In this document: piece after piece, positions 1 through 7,989 of the stretch
Numbering within the stretch: position 1 is the first letter of the stretch
How the letters are laid out: every line of letters begins with the position of its first letter
Assembly: GCA_030655795.1 (NCBI GenBank)
Contig: JAUSPJ010000271.1
Location: 1 to 26,449 of the forward strand
Origin: Fidelibacterota bacterium
GTDB lineage: Bacteria > Fidelibacterota > UBA2242
Reading direction: 5' to 3'
DNA length: 26,449 bases
Position numbers and translations under genes: made by a program
Notes under the pieces: model-generated
The model's database searches: none
What the model was told of the DNA's origin: nothing
The model's input: only the letters and a program-made list of their open reading frames with translations

Positions 1-1602
1 GTCTTTGGGACCATACAGTTTAATTGCCAGGTCGATGACCGGATCATCAAGGGATTCCATTTCCGCCGCAGTTTTATTGTATAACTCTTTTGCATAATCG
101 GCATCTTTAAGACCGGTTTTGGTGAATGTGTGATCCATCCAATCTTCAATGGAATCGGAACCCCGTAGAATGTAATCCAATTCCGTTATCCGCTGCTCCT
201 CCGGAAGCGATGCCGCTTGATTCAGCGCACGAATCATCATGATTTTTTCAAAAGGTTCATAGACACGCAGATGGGCATAATCGATTTTATCGATACTTTC
301 CTTAACCCGTTTTTCTGAAAATTCCGGACGACGTTCGGATTCCGGTTTGGCGCGCTCGCGGGCAACTTCGTAAGCTTTGGCAGCCAGATTATAAAGAACA
401 CCGCTGGTGTATCCCCCGAAGTTTTTTAATGCTTCATCATAATCGAAGTTTTCTTCCAGAATTGCATACTGAGCCGCAATATTTTCAATGACGTCTCCGA
501 ACTGATTCTTTAGTTTTCGTTTGGAATTGATAAAACTCATCAGTTCATTTTCAAAACGTTGTTTATTTTCGATAAAACCGGACTTTTGCATGCCGTCTAT
601 ATTGCCCTGGTAATTTTTCATTGTATTGTTGATTCCCGAATCATAGCTGGCGAGCTTGAGTTTGGCATCAGGATTCTCCTCACTCAATTGGGTAATGACA
701 TCCAGAATGCTCTGAAAGCGTTTTACGGATGGAATATAATTCCGGTTCAGATTCCAATCCACCGAATACGAGCTTCTATAACGCATGGTTCCTCCGGGAA
801 ACCCCAGAATAAATGTTATATCATCGGGTTTTAAGTCAGATCTAGCCATCTTTAAATAATTCGGGGATTTAACAGGAATGTTTTCCAGACTGTATTTCGC
901 TCCGGAACCATCGGGCGCCTGATAGACTCTCAGATAGGTAAAATCACCGGTATGCCGTGGCCACATCCAGTTATCGACATCGCCGCCGTAATTTCCGATG
1001 GCGGAGGGCGGTGCGAACACGATCCGCACATCCTGGTATTTATTAAACAAATATTTGACATACTGTTTACCGTTATAGTTGGTAGCAATGTAACAGTATC
1101 GGTCCTCGCGATCATTCTCCGCTTCCTTTTCCATGTCGGTAATCATCTGCTCGATTTTCTTCTCTTTTTCAGTCAGATCCTCAATGCCTTTAACACTTTT
1201 TAGAATTACATCTGTTACATCGGCCATGCTCTTTAAAACAAAGGCATACTGACCAATCGCCGGTAATTCCTTTTCCTTACTCCCGGCCAGAAATCCATCT
1301 GTAATATAATCGACGCCATCTTTTGCAGAATTTCGCTGTAATGCTCCGTAAGCACAGTGATGATTCGTTAATATCAGACCGTCGGGAGATACAAAAGAAG
1401 CCGAGCAGCCGCCGAGCCAGACAATAGCATCGCTAAGTGACGGTTTGCCGGAACTGTAAATTTCTTCGGCTGTTATTTGAAATCCTTCCTCAGCTAAATT
1501 CAGATCCGGTAACTGAGACAGCAACCACATGCCTTCTTCGGCTTGAATATTCAATACAAACAACAGGCAGAAAATCCCAATCAATAAATACTTGTTTATC
1601 AT
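1..1602 (-). CDS. S46 family dipeptidyl-peptidase (DPP7/DPP11-like), C-terminus beyond window
   Basis: Secreted or periplasmic exopeptidase that removes dipeptides from peptide N-termini. The frame is open for 534 codons from ATG 1602 to the window edge. The start is set by a perfect AGGAGG at 1608-1613, five bases upstream. Residues 1-21 are a signal peptide ending IQA. The mature protein begins with EEGMWLLSQLPDL, the usual start of S46 enzymes. The catalytic His lies in LTNHHCAYG (about residues 79-86) and the catalytic Asp in GGDVDNWMWPRHTGDF (about 206-220). Family members have roughly 700 residues, so about a quarter is missing, including the GNSGSP nucleophile Ser and the S1-pocket residue that separates DPP7 (hydrophobic P1) from DPP11 (acidic P1). 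The specificity therefore cannot be called. It is transcribed divergently from the 86-residue gene. S46 peptidases are typical of peptide-fermenting or protein-scavenging FCB bacteria. Confidence 0.93.
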   Translation of the reverse strand, partial: MINKYLLIGIFCLLFVLNIQAEEGMWLLSQLPDLNLAEEGFQITAEEIYSSGKPSLSDAIVWLGGCSASFVSPDGLILTNHHCAYGALQRNSAKDGVDYITDGFLAGSKEKELPAIGQYAFVLKSMADVTDVILKSVKGIEDLTEKEKKIEQMITDMEKEAENDREDRYCYIATNYNGKQYVKYLFNKYQDVRIVFAPPSAIGNYGGDVDNWMWPRHTGDFTYLRVYQAPDGSGAKYSLENIPVKSPNYLKMARSDLKPDDITFILGFPGGTMRYRSSYSVDWNLNRNYIPSVKRFQSILDVITQLSEENPDAKLKLASYDSGINNTMKNYQGNIDGMQKSGFIENKQRFENELMSFINSKRKLKNQFGDVIENIAAQYAILEENFDYDEALKNFGGYTSGVLYNLAAKAYEVARERAKPESERRPEFSEKRVKESIDKIDYAHLRVYEPFEKIMMIRALNQAASLPEEQRITELDYILRGSDSIEDWMDHTFTKTGLKDADYAKELYNKTAAEMESLDDPVIDLAIKLYGPKD

Positions 1603-1627
1603 TTAATCCTCCTACTAATCAATACTT

Positions 1628-1655
1628 AATCTAACTGATTTTCACTAATTGACAA
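1628..1655 (-). promoter_or_regulatory. candidate promoter of the S46 peptidase gene
   Basis: On the minus strand TTGTCA (1650-1655) and TAGATT (1628-1633) are separated by 16 bp, about 25 bp upstream of the start codon. On the plus strand an overlapping TTGACA (1649-1654) is followed after 17 bp by TGTGAT (1672-1677) and could serve the 86-residue gene. The two -35 boxes would overlap, so the divergent promoters may compete. This is inspection only, with imperfect -10 boxes. Confidence 0.35.
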
Positions 1656-1745
1656 AGTTACAAAAAAGGTCTGTGATGGCTCGGATTACAAATATCAGAA
1701 AATCATTGTGATTGAAACCAAAAAATCATTTTAGTATCTAAGAAA

Positions 1746-2006
1746 ATGAAAATTCTGGTTGTTGATGTAATGGAAGAACGAAAACCGAACATGCCGCTGC
1801 TGGGCGATCTGTTTCCTGAACTGAAAAATGTTAAAACAACTCACGGCTTGATGAACCTGCCTGACGATCTGAAGGGATCGTGGTTTGTACTGTTCGGCGA
1901 CCGGATTATCGTTCCGCCTCCAGGCAGCATCAAGGAAGCCGAAGAACGGCTGAAAAAATACGAAGGTTACGACTGGTGGTTTTGTCATAAACCGCTGGAA
2001 AAATAG
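1746..2006 (+). CDS. hypothetical protein, 86 residues
   Basis: I do not recognise this protein. It starts MKILVVDVMEERKP, has no signal peptide or membrane segment, carries a short hydrophobic patch WFVLFGDRIIVPPPG (about residues 46-60) and an amphipathic charged helix with EAEERLKKYEGYDWW near the end, and finishes CHKPLEK. It looks like a small soluble cytoplasmic protein. Support for a real gene: codon use like the neighbouring trp genes, an ATG start, and an intrinsic terminator beginning 22 nt after the stop. Against: the ribosome site is weak (AAGAAA directly before ATG), and a longer open frame exists on the opposite strand (1731-2285), which I judge to be a shadow because it runs antisense through the trp attenuator. 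It is separated from the trp operon by its own terminator and so is not part of it. Confidence 0.6.
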   Translation: MKILVVDVMEERKPNMPLLGDLFPELKNVKTTHGLMNLPDDLKGSWFVLFGDRIIVPPPGSIKEAEERLKKYEGYDWWFCHKPLEK

Positions 2007-2028
2007 CACACTCATTACATTAGTGTCG

Positions 2029-2063
2029 GGGCATATGATCAATTGATTGTATGCCCTTTTTAT
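2029..2063 (+). terminator. intrinsic terminator after the 86-residue gene
   Basis: GGGCATA (2029-2035) pairs with TATGCCC (2050-2056). The loop contains the palindrome ATCAATTGAT, which can extend the stem, and a T run follows (2057-2061). It insulates the trp promoter from upstream transcription. Confidence 0.8.
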
Positions 2064-2072
2064 TAAATTTTC

Positions 2073-2101
2073 TTGCAAACTGTTTTCGAATTGCTTATAA
2101 T
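2073..2101 (+). promoter_or_regulatory. trp operon promoter (sigma70-type)
   Basis: TTGCAA (2073-2078) and a perfect TATAAT (2096-2101) are spaced by exactly 17 bp. Transcription would start near 2108, giving a short leader RNA that reaches the leader-peptide start codon after about 15 nt. This placement fits attenuation control. No clear operator palindrome overlaps the promoter, so repressor control is not evident. Confidence 0.8.
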
Positions 2102-2122
2102 TGCCCGACAGTTGAGAATATG

Positions 2123-2209
2123 ATGAAAATGAAAAATCAAAAACTAAATCAGAACTGGTGGTGGGAAAAGTTAAGAAAGTGGCATTTCCCCGGACATGAC
2201 GATGAATAA
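2123..2209 (+). CDS. trpL: trp operon leader peptide with four Trp codons
   Basis: A 28-codon open frame reads MKMKNQKLNQ, then NWWWEKLRKW, then HFPGHDDE and a TAA stop. Three consecutive TGG codons lie at 2156-2164 and a fourth at 2180-2182. Four Trp in 28 codons, directly between a consensus promoter and a terminator ahead of trpE, is the hallmark of a ribosome-mediated attenuator. In-frame ATGs also occur at 2120 and 2129. I chose 2123 because GAGA (2114-2117) is then five bases upstream. The peptide is expected to act only through the position of the ribosome translating it. When charged tRNA-Trp is scarce the ribosome stalls at 2156-2164 and leaves the downstream pairing segment free; otherwise it runs to the stop at 2207-2209 and covers that segment. 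Confidence 0.9.
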   Translation: MKMKNQKLNQNWWWEKLRKWHFPGHDDE

Positions 2210-2256
2210 GTAAAAGACCTTTACAGAATAAATTCAGACCCGCCGGCGAAATGCCA
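2180..2256 (+). promoter_or_regulatory. antiterminator pairing of the trp attenuator
   Basis: The segment 2180-2193 is complementary at 13 of 14 positions to 2243-2256, with a single C-C mismatch at 2189/2247. The core TGGCATTTC (2180-2188) pairs perfectly with GAAATGCCA (2248-2256). The second strand lies inside the terminator hairpin, so the two structures exclude each other. A competing upstream helix, GGGAAA (2163-2168) with TTTCCC (2185-2190), overlaps the Trp codons and could act as the 1:2 hairpin. A ribosome stalled on the triple Trp codons would end just before 2180 and leave the antiterminator strand free. The pairing is seen directly; the mechanism is inferred by analogy with the enterobacterial trp leader. 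Confidence 0.85.
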
Positions 2257-2274
2257 GGCGGGTTTTTTGTTTTG
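2239..2274 (+). terminator. trp attenuator terminator hairpin
   Basis: CCCGCC-GGC (2239-2247) and GCC-A-GGCGGG (2253-2262) form a GC-rich stem with one bulged A and a GAAAT loop, followed by TTTTTTG and four more T (2263-2274). It lies 24 nt before the trpE start, so termination here would give only the leader transcript. Confidence 0.92.
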
Positions 2275-2297
2275 TATAGTAACAAAACGAGACATTT

Positions 2298-3776
2298 ATG
2301 AATTATGAAACATTTAAAAAATTTTCCAGACCGGGCTTGATCATTCCGGTCTATCGAAAATTCAACGCTGATTTCATCACACCAGTGATAGCTTACCTAA
2401 AAATACGGGAAGCCGGTAAACACTCCTTTCTACTGGAAAGTGTTATCCGCGGCGAACAGGTCGGGCGCTATTCTTTCCTGAGCCAGGAACCGTACCTGAT
2501 TCAGAAATTCACCGATAATAAGACGATCACGATCGCCGATCATAAGAACAAGATCCACAAAGAAGATTTCTTCGATCTGCTGCAGCATCAACTGAAGGAT
2601 TATGATTTACTGTTGACTGAAGAGCTGCCGCGCTTTACCTGCGGTGCAGTGGGCTATGTTGGCTATGAGATGATCGGTCAGATTGAAAAACTGCCTGAGC
2701 CGAAAATCGATGTGATTGGCACTGACGATGCGCTCTTCGGATTTTATAATCAGCTAATCGCCTTCGATCATTTGAAAAATGAGGTCATCCTGATTGCCAA
2801 TGTTTTTATTAATGAAAACAGCGATGATTATCAGCTCTTCCAGGAAGCCCAAAACCGACTGGATCACCTGCAGGATAAATTGAACAGACCATTCGATAAT
2901 TCACTGGAATTTAAGGCGGATTGGAAAACAGAGGGAGCCAATTTTACAAAAAATGATTTCCTAAAAGCTGTCGAGAAATCCAGAGAGTATATTTTTGCCG
3001 GAGATATCTTTCAGACAGTAATTTCTCAGCGTTTTTCAGTAGCCTATAGCGGTGATTCCTTTCAGGTCTATCGGACATTGCGGAATATCAATCCATCCCC
3101 CTATATGTTTTACCTCGATTTTCTGGATTATCAGGTAATTGGTTCATCGCCGGAGCCTATCATCCGGGCAGAAGATGGCGAGCTGGAGATCATACCTCTC
3201 GCCGGTACCCGTCAGCGTGGCGAGGATAAAAATGAAGATGAAGCGCTGGCTGAAAATTTACTGAAAGATCCCAAAGAACTCGCCGAACACGTGATGCTGG
3301 TGGACCTTGCCAGAAATGATGTCGGGCGAATTTCTGAATACGGTAGCGTCAAAGTAAAAGACTTCAAGACCATCCAAAAGTACTCGCATGTCATGCACAT
3401 TATTTCCAGAGTTACCGGAAAATTGCGGAAAGGTTTGACCGTTGTAGACGCGTTTAAATCGGCTTTTCCGGCGGGAACAGTCTCAGGCGCACCCAAGATT
3501 CGGGCAATGGAAATCATTAATGAACTGGAGCCGCAAAAGCGGGGTATTTATGCCGGTGCAATCGGCTATTTCAACTATGGCGGCAACATGGATCTGTGTA
3601 TCGGAATTCGCACTATCGTAGCCAGCAGGGATCGCATGTACTATCAGGCAGGCGCCGGGATTGTCGCGGATAGCATTCCCGAAAACGAATATCAGGAAAC
3701 CTTAAATAAGTGCAAAGCCCTGCGCCGTGCAATCGAGCAGGCAGACGGAGGGATCAATGATTTTATTTATCGATAA
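2298..3776 (+). CDS. trpE: anthranilate synthase component I
   Basis: Converts chorismate and ammonia to anthranilate, the first committed step to tryptophan, using ammonia delivered by the TrpG glutaminase. It has 492 residues, normal for TrpE. The N-terminal domain contains LLES at residues 45-48, the motif that binds feedback-inhibiting tryptophan, so allosteric control is likely retained. The C-terminal chorismate-binding domain shows GTRQRGEDKNEDEAL, then LVDLARNDVGR, the GAIGYFNYGGNMD block, and QAGAGIVADSIPENEY near the end. It is the first structural gene after the attenuator. The ribosome site is weak (GAG about 9 nt before ATG), and its last 20 bases overlap trpG, implying coupled translation of the two subunits. 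PabB or another chorismate enzyme is unlikely given the position. Confidence 0.97.
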   Translation: MNYETFKKFSRPGLIIPVYRKFNADFITPVIAYLKIREAGKHSFLLESVIRGEQVGRYSFLSQEPYLIQKFTDNKTITIADHKNKIHKEDFFDLLQHQLKDYDLLLTEELPRFTCGAVGYVGYEMIGQIEKLPEPKIDVIGTDDALFGFYNQLIAFDHLKNEVILIANVFINENSDDYQLFQEAQNRLDHLQDKLNRPFDNSLEFKADWKTEGANFTKNDFLKAVEKSREYIFAGDIFQTVISQRFSVAYSGDSFQVYRTLRNINPSPYMFYLDFLDYQVIGSSPEPIIRAEDGELEIIPLAGTRQRGEDKNEDEALAENLLKDPKELAEHVMLVDLARNDVGRISEYGSVKVKDFKTIQKYSHVMHIISRVTGKLRKGLTVVDAFKSAFPAGTVSGAPKIRAMEIINELEPQKRGIYAGAIGYFNYGGNMDLCIGIRTIVASRDRMYYQAGAGIVADSIPENEYQETLNKCKALRRAIEQADGGINDFIYR

Positions 3777-4344
3777 TTATGACTCCTTTACCTATAACCT
3801 CGTGGATTATATCGGGCAGATGGAACCCGATATGCAGGTCGTTCGCAACGATCAGATCGATGTCGCTGAAATAGGGAAACTAAATCCAGACGGAATCGTT
3901 ATTTCCCCTGGTCCCGGTTCGCCAGATGACGCGGGTATTTCCTGCGACGTCATTAAAACCTATCACCGGACAGTTCCCATTTTGGGCGTATGTCTGGGTT
4001 TTCAAGCCATTGGCCAGGTTTTCGGTGCCAGAATTATCCGGGCGCCGTTTCCCGTTCATGGTAAAACCTCGGCTATCCAGCACAATTGCCAGGGATTGTT
4101 CAAAGGAATCACATCTCCCATGGAAGCAACCCGTTATCATTCATTAATTATTGAACATGCAAGCTTATCCGATGAATTTATGATCAGCGCCGAAAGCGAA
4201 CACGGCCTGATTATGGCGATCGCACACAAAGAGCATCCGGTATACGGCGTTCAGTTTCATCCGGAATCCATTTTAACGCGCGACGGTATGACTTTATTAT
4301 GCAACTGGCTGGAAATTATCAAAGAATTTCGGAGGACATCATGA
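3757..4344 (+). CDS. trpG: anthranilate synthase component II, glutamine amidotransferase
   Basis: Class I glutamine amidotransferase that releases ammonia from glutamine for TrpE. It has 195 residues and is not fused to trpD. The start at 3757 has GGAGGG four bases upstream; a further-upstream in-frame GTG/ATG option would place it deep inside trpE. Features seen: MILFIDNYDSFTYN at the N-terminus, the oxyanion SPGPGSPDDAG (50-60), nucleophile Cys79 in GVCLGFQAIG, HGKTS (101-105), and the His168/Glu170 pair in GVQFHPES. It overlaps trpE by 20 nt, and its TGA overlaps the trpD ATG (ATGA at 4341-4344). The same subunit often also serves PabB in folate synthesis; no pab gene is visible here. Confidence 0.97.
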   Translation: MILFIDNYDSFTYNLVDYIGQMEPDMQVVRNDQIDVAEIGKLNPDGIVISPGPGSPDDAGISCDVIKTYHRTVPILGVCLGFQAIGQVFGARIIRAPFPVHGKTSAIQHNCQGLFKGITSPMEATRYHSLIIEHASLSDEFMISAESEHGLIMAIAHKEHPVYGVQFHPESILTRDGMTLLCNWLEIIKEFRRTS

Positions 4345-5366
4345 TAAAAGAACAACTGGAAAAAATTGCCCACAGCAGAGACCTTAGCAGAGATGAAGCT
4401 GCCAAGGTGTTACAGATGATTATCGATGAACAACTGACGGCAACGGAAATCGGTGCGTTTCTGTTTGGTCTCCGTATTAAGGGTGAATCGGTGGATGAAA
4501 TTCAGGGATTCATCGACACGATGCAACAGCATATGATAAAGGTAACGTTAGACGATCATAATGCTATTGACATTTGCGGAACCGGCGGTGATAATAAACA
4601 CTCATTTAATGTGTCCACAACGGCAGCCATTGTCATTGCCTCCGGAGATGTTTCTGTAGCCAAGCACGGTAACCGCTCGGTTTCTAGTAAAACCGGATCG
4701 GCTGATGTTCTGGAAATTCTGGGCGTCAGGATTGATCTTTCGCCGGAAAAAACCAAACAGTGCGTCGATGAAATCGGTTTTGGTTTCTTTTTTGCGCCCC
4801 TGTATCACCCGGCAATGAAAGCCGTCGTTCCCCATCGCAAAAATCTGGCAACCCGGACTGTTTTTAATATGCTCGGTCCCTTACTGAATCCAGCCGGTGT
4901 CAAACGTCAGCTGATCGGCACTTTCAACAGAGAAACCGCTCAAAAAACTGCTGCAGTCCTCAAACAGCGGAATTATTTGAAAGCCTGTGTCGTCCATAGC
5001 GATGATGGATTTGATGAGATTTCACCCTTTACTGATAACCGAATATTCGAAGTTGATAAAGATAAAACTGAAATTGATAGTTATATATTTACACCAGTTA
5101 AATATTCGGGTATCTTTAACGAGGAAGCGAGCGTTCAAGGCGGTGACGGCGAGCAAAATGCTATCATTACTTTATCGGTCCTGAGAGGCGAGAATGGTAT
5201 CCCAAGGGCAATGACCATCCTGAATGCTGCCTTTGGATTGTACGTCGGCGACAGAGTAAAAACTATCAATGACGGGATTTCCTTGGCGACTGAATTAATC
5301 GATAACGGCAACGCCATGATGAAACTGAATGAGGTTCGGGAATTCAGTAATGACCTGGCAAATTAA
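4341..5366 (+). CDS. trpD: anthranilate phosphoribosyltransferase
   Basis: Transfers the phosphoribosyl group of PRPP to anthranilate. It has 341 residues, the normal size for a stand-alone TrpD. Conserved blocks: CGTGGD at 79-84 (PRPP-binding glycine loop), NVSTTAA just after it, KHGNRSVSSKTGSAD at 108-122 (anthranilate and PRPP site), and HRKNLATRTVFNMLGPLLNP in the middle, where the family places the second substrate loop. The start at 4341 shares the ATGA overlap with trpG and has GGAGG at 4331-4335. The gap to trpC is 9 nt. Confidence 0.97.
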   Translation: MIKEQLEKIAHSRDLSRDEAAKVLQMIIDEQLTATEIGAFLFGLRIKGESVDEIQGFIDTMQQHMIKVTLDDHNAIDICGTGGDNKHSFNVSTTAAIVIASGDVSVAKHGNRSVSSKTGSADVLEILGVRIDLSPEKTKQCVDEIGFGFFFAPLYHPAMKAVVPHRKNLATRTVFNMLGPLLNPAGVKRQLIGTFNRETAQKTAAVLKQRNYLKACVVHSDDGFDEISPFTDNRIFEVDKDKTEIDSYIFTPVKYSGIFNEEASVQGGDGEQNAIITLSVLRGENGIPRAMTILNAAFGLYVGDRVKTINDGISLATELIDNGNAMMKLNEVREFSNDLAN

Positions 5367-5375
5367 GGATAAAGC

Positions 5376-6173
5376 ATGACGATTCTCGACGAAATAATTA
5401 CACATAAGAGATCGGAACTGGAGGCTTTAAAATCTCACATCCCCGTTGAATTTTATCAGAATGCCATCGTCAATTTGCCAAGGACAAAGAGTCTTCGCCG
5501 GAAATTGGACATGAGCAGAGATTTTTACTTTATCTGTGAAATCAAAAAAGCATCGCCATCCCAGGGCATTATCCAGGCGAATTTCGATCCCATCAAGCAA
5601 GCACAACAATATGTTGAAGCAAAGGCAGATGCCATTTCAATTCTGACTGACGAGAAATATTTTTTGGGCAAACTCGACTACCTTAAGGAAATTCGGAAAA
5701 CCGTCGATTTGCCCCTGCTGCGCAAAGACTTCATCATCGATCCCTATCAGATTTATGAATCCCGTTACCATGGTGCTGATCTGATCCTGTTGATTGCCCG
5801 GGTTTTGACAAAGAAACAGATCCTCGAATTTTCTAATCTTGCGGCGGCGTTAAAAATGGAAGTTCTGCTCGAACTGGCAGATGCTAATGACTTAGACAAA
5901 ATTCCTGCAGCTGATCAACATATTATTCTAGGCATCAACAACCGGAATCTGCTTACTTTTAATGTCAGTCTTGAAAATTCATTGCGGCTGAAACCATTGC
6001 TGCCCGAGGGATTACCAGTTATCAGCGAGAGCGGAATTTTAACAGCGATGGATTGTAAGTTGCTTTATGAAATTGGCTTTGCCGGTGCATTGATCGGTGA
6101 ATCGCTGATGCGGGCAGCTTCCCCGAAAGCGCTGCTCGATGAATTCAGAAAGGGAATTACCAATGCCGGTTAA
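5376..6173 (+). CDS. trpC: indole-3-glycerol phosphate synthase
   Basis: Closes the indole ring to give indole-3-glycerol phosphate. It is a TIM barrel of 265 residues, not fused to TrpF. Catalytic segments are present: EIKKASPSQG at 55-64 (Glu/Lys pair), LLRKDFIIDPYQI (the second Lys), EVLLELAD (the general-base Glu), LGINNRNLLTF (Asn), and ISESGI plus GALIGESLMR at the phosphate site. AAGGAT lies 6 nt before the ATG. The gene overlaps trpF by 11 nt. Confidence 0.97.
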   Translation: MTILDEIITHKRSELEALKSHIPVEFYQNAIVNLPRTKSLRRKLDMSRDFYFICEIKKASPSQGIIQANFDPIKQAQQYVEAKADAISILTDEKYFLGKLDYLKEIRKTVDLPLLRKDFIIDPYQIYESRYHGADLILLIARVLTKKQILEFSNLAAALKMEVLLELADANDLDKIPAADQHIILGINNRNLLTFNVSLENSLRLKPLLPEGLPVISESGILTAMDCKLLYEIGFAGALIGESLMRAASPKALLDEFRKGITNAG

Positions 6174-6783
6174 ACTTAAAATTTGTGGGATCACTACCCT
6201 GGCGGACGCACAGATGGCAGTTGAGTTAGGTGTGGACTGGCTCGGATTCAATTTTTATCCTAAAAGTCCACGGTATATTGATCCGTTAAAAGCAGCGGAA
6301 ATTATAAAAAAACTACCAGACCATATCCAAAGCATCGGAATTCTGGTACAGCCAACACTGTCTGAGATAAATGAAATTATTCAGATCGCTCAAATCCAGC
6401 GACTACAGATTTATGAGCCTATGGATTTCAGCGACCTGTCCATTTTACCAATTCCGTCAATTATCTGCCATCGAATATCGGATAATCAAAATAAATCCTA
6501 CGACTTTATGAATGCCGATATGATATTGCTGGACAATCATTCTAAAAACGCTTTCGGCGGCACTGGTAAAGCCTTCGACTGGGCGAATATCCCGGCAAAT
6601 ATTCCAAGGGATAAACTGATTCTCACGGGAGGGATTACTCCGCAAAATATCAGTCAGGCGCTGGAAACCGTAGATCCGGCTGTCATTGATGTAGCCAGCG
6701 GTTCGGAGCTGTCACCCGGCAAGAAAGATCATGATAAAATTAAAATATTAGTCGAAAAAGTGAGAGAATTTAACAGGAAATAA
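6163..6783 (+). CDS. trpF: phosphoribosylanthranilate isomerase
   Basis: Performs the Amadori rearrangement of phosphoribosylanthranilate. It has 206 residues. The start at 6163 gives MPVKLKICGIT with the general-base Cys8; an upstream ATG at 6139 would add eight residues inside trpC and lacks a ribosome site. The acid Asp124 lies in ILLDNHSK, followed by GGTGKAFDW, LTGGITPQNI and DVASGSELSPGKKD, all typical of TrpF. One oddity is that the usual QLHG strand motif reads LQIYEP (81-86), so that position has drifted, although all catalytic residues I can place are kept. Confidence 0.95.
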   Translation: MPVKLKICGITTLADAQMAVELGVDWLGFNFYPKSPRYIDPLKAAEIIKKLPDHIQSIGILVQPTLSEINEIIQIAQIQRLQIYEPMDFSDLSILPIPSIICHRISDNQNKSYDFMNADMILLDNHSKNAFGGTGKAFDWANIPANIPRDKLILTGGITPQNISQALETVDPAVIDVASGSELSPGKKDHDKIKILVEKVREFNRK

Positions 6784-6786
6784 ACC

Positions 6787-7989
6787 ATGACTCGATTCAA
6801 CAAAATTGGTTATTTCGGTGAATATGGCGGTCAGTTTATCCCCGAGATATTGCGACCGGCTTTAATAGAACTGGAAGACGCCTACAATAAACTAAAAGAT
6901 GATCCGCAATTTCAGCAGAAGTTCAAAGAAGAGCTGCATGACTATGCCGGTCGACCGACAGCGCTGTACTTTGCCGAAAACCTGACGAAGCACTTCCAAA
7001 AAGCAAAAATTTATCTGAAACGTGAAGACCTGAATCATACGGGCGCGCATAAAATTAACAACGCTATCGGGCAGATATTACTGGCACAGTACATGAATAA
7101 AAAACGCATTATCGCCGAAACCGGCGCTGGTCAGCATGGCGTCGCAACAGCTACTGTCGCTGCCCGGGCTGGACTGGAGTGCTGCATCTATATGGGTGCA
7201 GAGGATATCGAGCGTCAGCACCCCAATGTTCAGCGGATGCGCCTGCTGGGGGCAGAGGTGAAACCCGTTCACTCCGGCACGGCTACCCTAAAAGACGCCA
7301 CCAATGAAGCTATGCGGGATTGGCTGGCTAATGTAAAAACCACGCATTATATCATTGGATCGGTCGTTGGTCCCCACCCATTTCCCATGATTGTCCGGGA
7401 CTTTCAGAAAATCATTGGCGAGGAAACCCGTGCACAGATTCAGAAAAAAGAAAATCATCTGCCCGATTACATTCTTGCCTGTGTCGGTGGCGGCAGTAAT
7501 GCTATCGGAATATTTCATCCGTTTCTTGAAGATGCAGAGGTGAAATTGATCGGTGTCGAGGCAGCCGGTCTGGGCATTGACAGTCATCAACATGCGGCAA
7601 CTCTGGGCAGAGGATCATGCGGGATATTCCATGGCATGAAAACCTACATCCTTCAAAATGCCGACGGACAGATTCAATTACCCTACTCCCTGTCTGCCGG
7701 GCTGGATTACCCCGGTGTCGGACCGGAACACAGTTATTTATTCAATAGCAAACGTGTCGAATACAATTCTGTGACTGACCAAGAAGCACTGAATGCCGTG
7801 GCACTTTTAAGTCGTATTGAAGGGATTATCCCGGCACTCGAATCGGCTCACGCCCTGGCTTATCTCAATTACCTGATGCCAAAAACACAGAAGGAAGAGA
7901 TCGTTATAGTCAATCTCAGTGGCCGCGGTGATAAAGACATGGACATCTATATTACTCACATTTGTGAAGCGGAGAAGAATAAACAATGA
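6787..7989 (+). CDS. trpB: tryptophan synthase beta chain
   Basis: PLP enzyme that condenses indole with serine to tryptophan in the alpha2-beta2 complex. It has 400 residues, matching the TrpB1 class that pairs with TrpA rather than TrpB2. The PLP-binding Lys89 is in HTGAHKINNAIGQ, the catalytic Glu in AETGAGQHG, the phosphate-binding loop is CVGGGSNAIG, and the C-terminal block is LSGRGDKDMD. AGGAA sits upstream at 6775-6779. Its TGA overlaps the trpA ATG (ATGA 7986-7989), as expected for subunits made in equal amounts. Confidence 0.98.
   Translation: MTRFNKIGYFGEYGGQFIPEILRPALIELEDAYNKLKDDPQFQQKFKEELHDYAGRPTALYFAENLTKHFQKAKIYLKREDLNHTGAHKINNAIGQILLAQYMNKKRIIAETGAGQHGVATATVAARAGLECCIYMGAEDIERQHPNVQRMRLLGAEVKPVHSGTATLKDATNEAMRDWLANVKTTHYIIGSVVGPHPFPMIVRDFQKIIGEETRAQIQKKENHLPDYILACVGGGSNAIGIFHPFLEDAEVKLIGVEAAGLGIDSHQHAATLGRGSCGIFHGMKTYILQNADGQIQLPYSLSAGLDYPGVGPEHSYLFNSKRVEYNSVTDQEALNAVALLSRIEGIIPALESAHALAYLNYLMPKTQKEEIVIVNLSGRGDKDMDIYITHICEAEKNKQ

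Noticed and set aside
1731..2285. 184-codon open frame on the minus strand opposite the small orphan gene and the trp leader
   Set aside because: It runs antisense through the terminator, promoter and attenuator, is rich in Phe and Gln in a low-complexity way, and has no ribosome site. The structures on the plus strand explain the sequence better.
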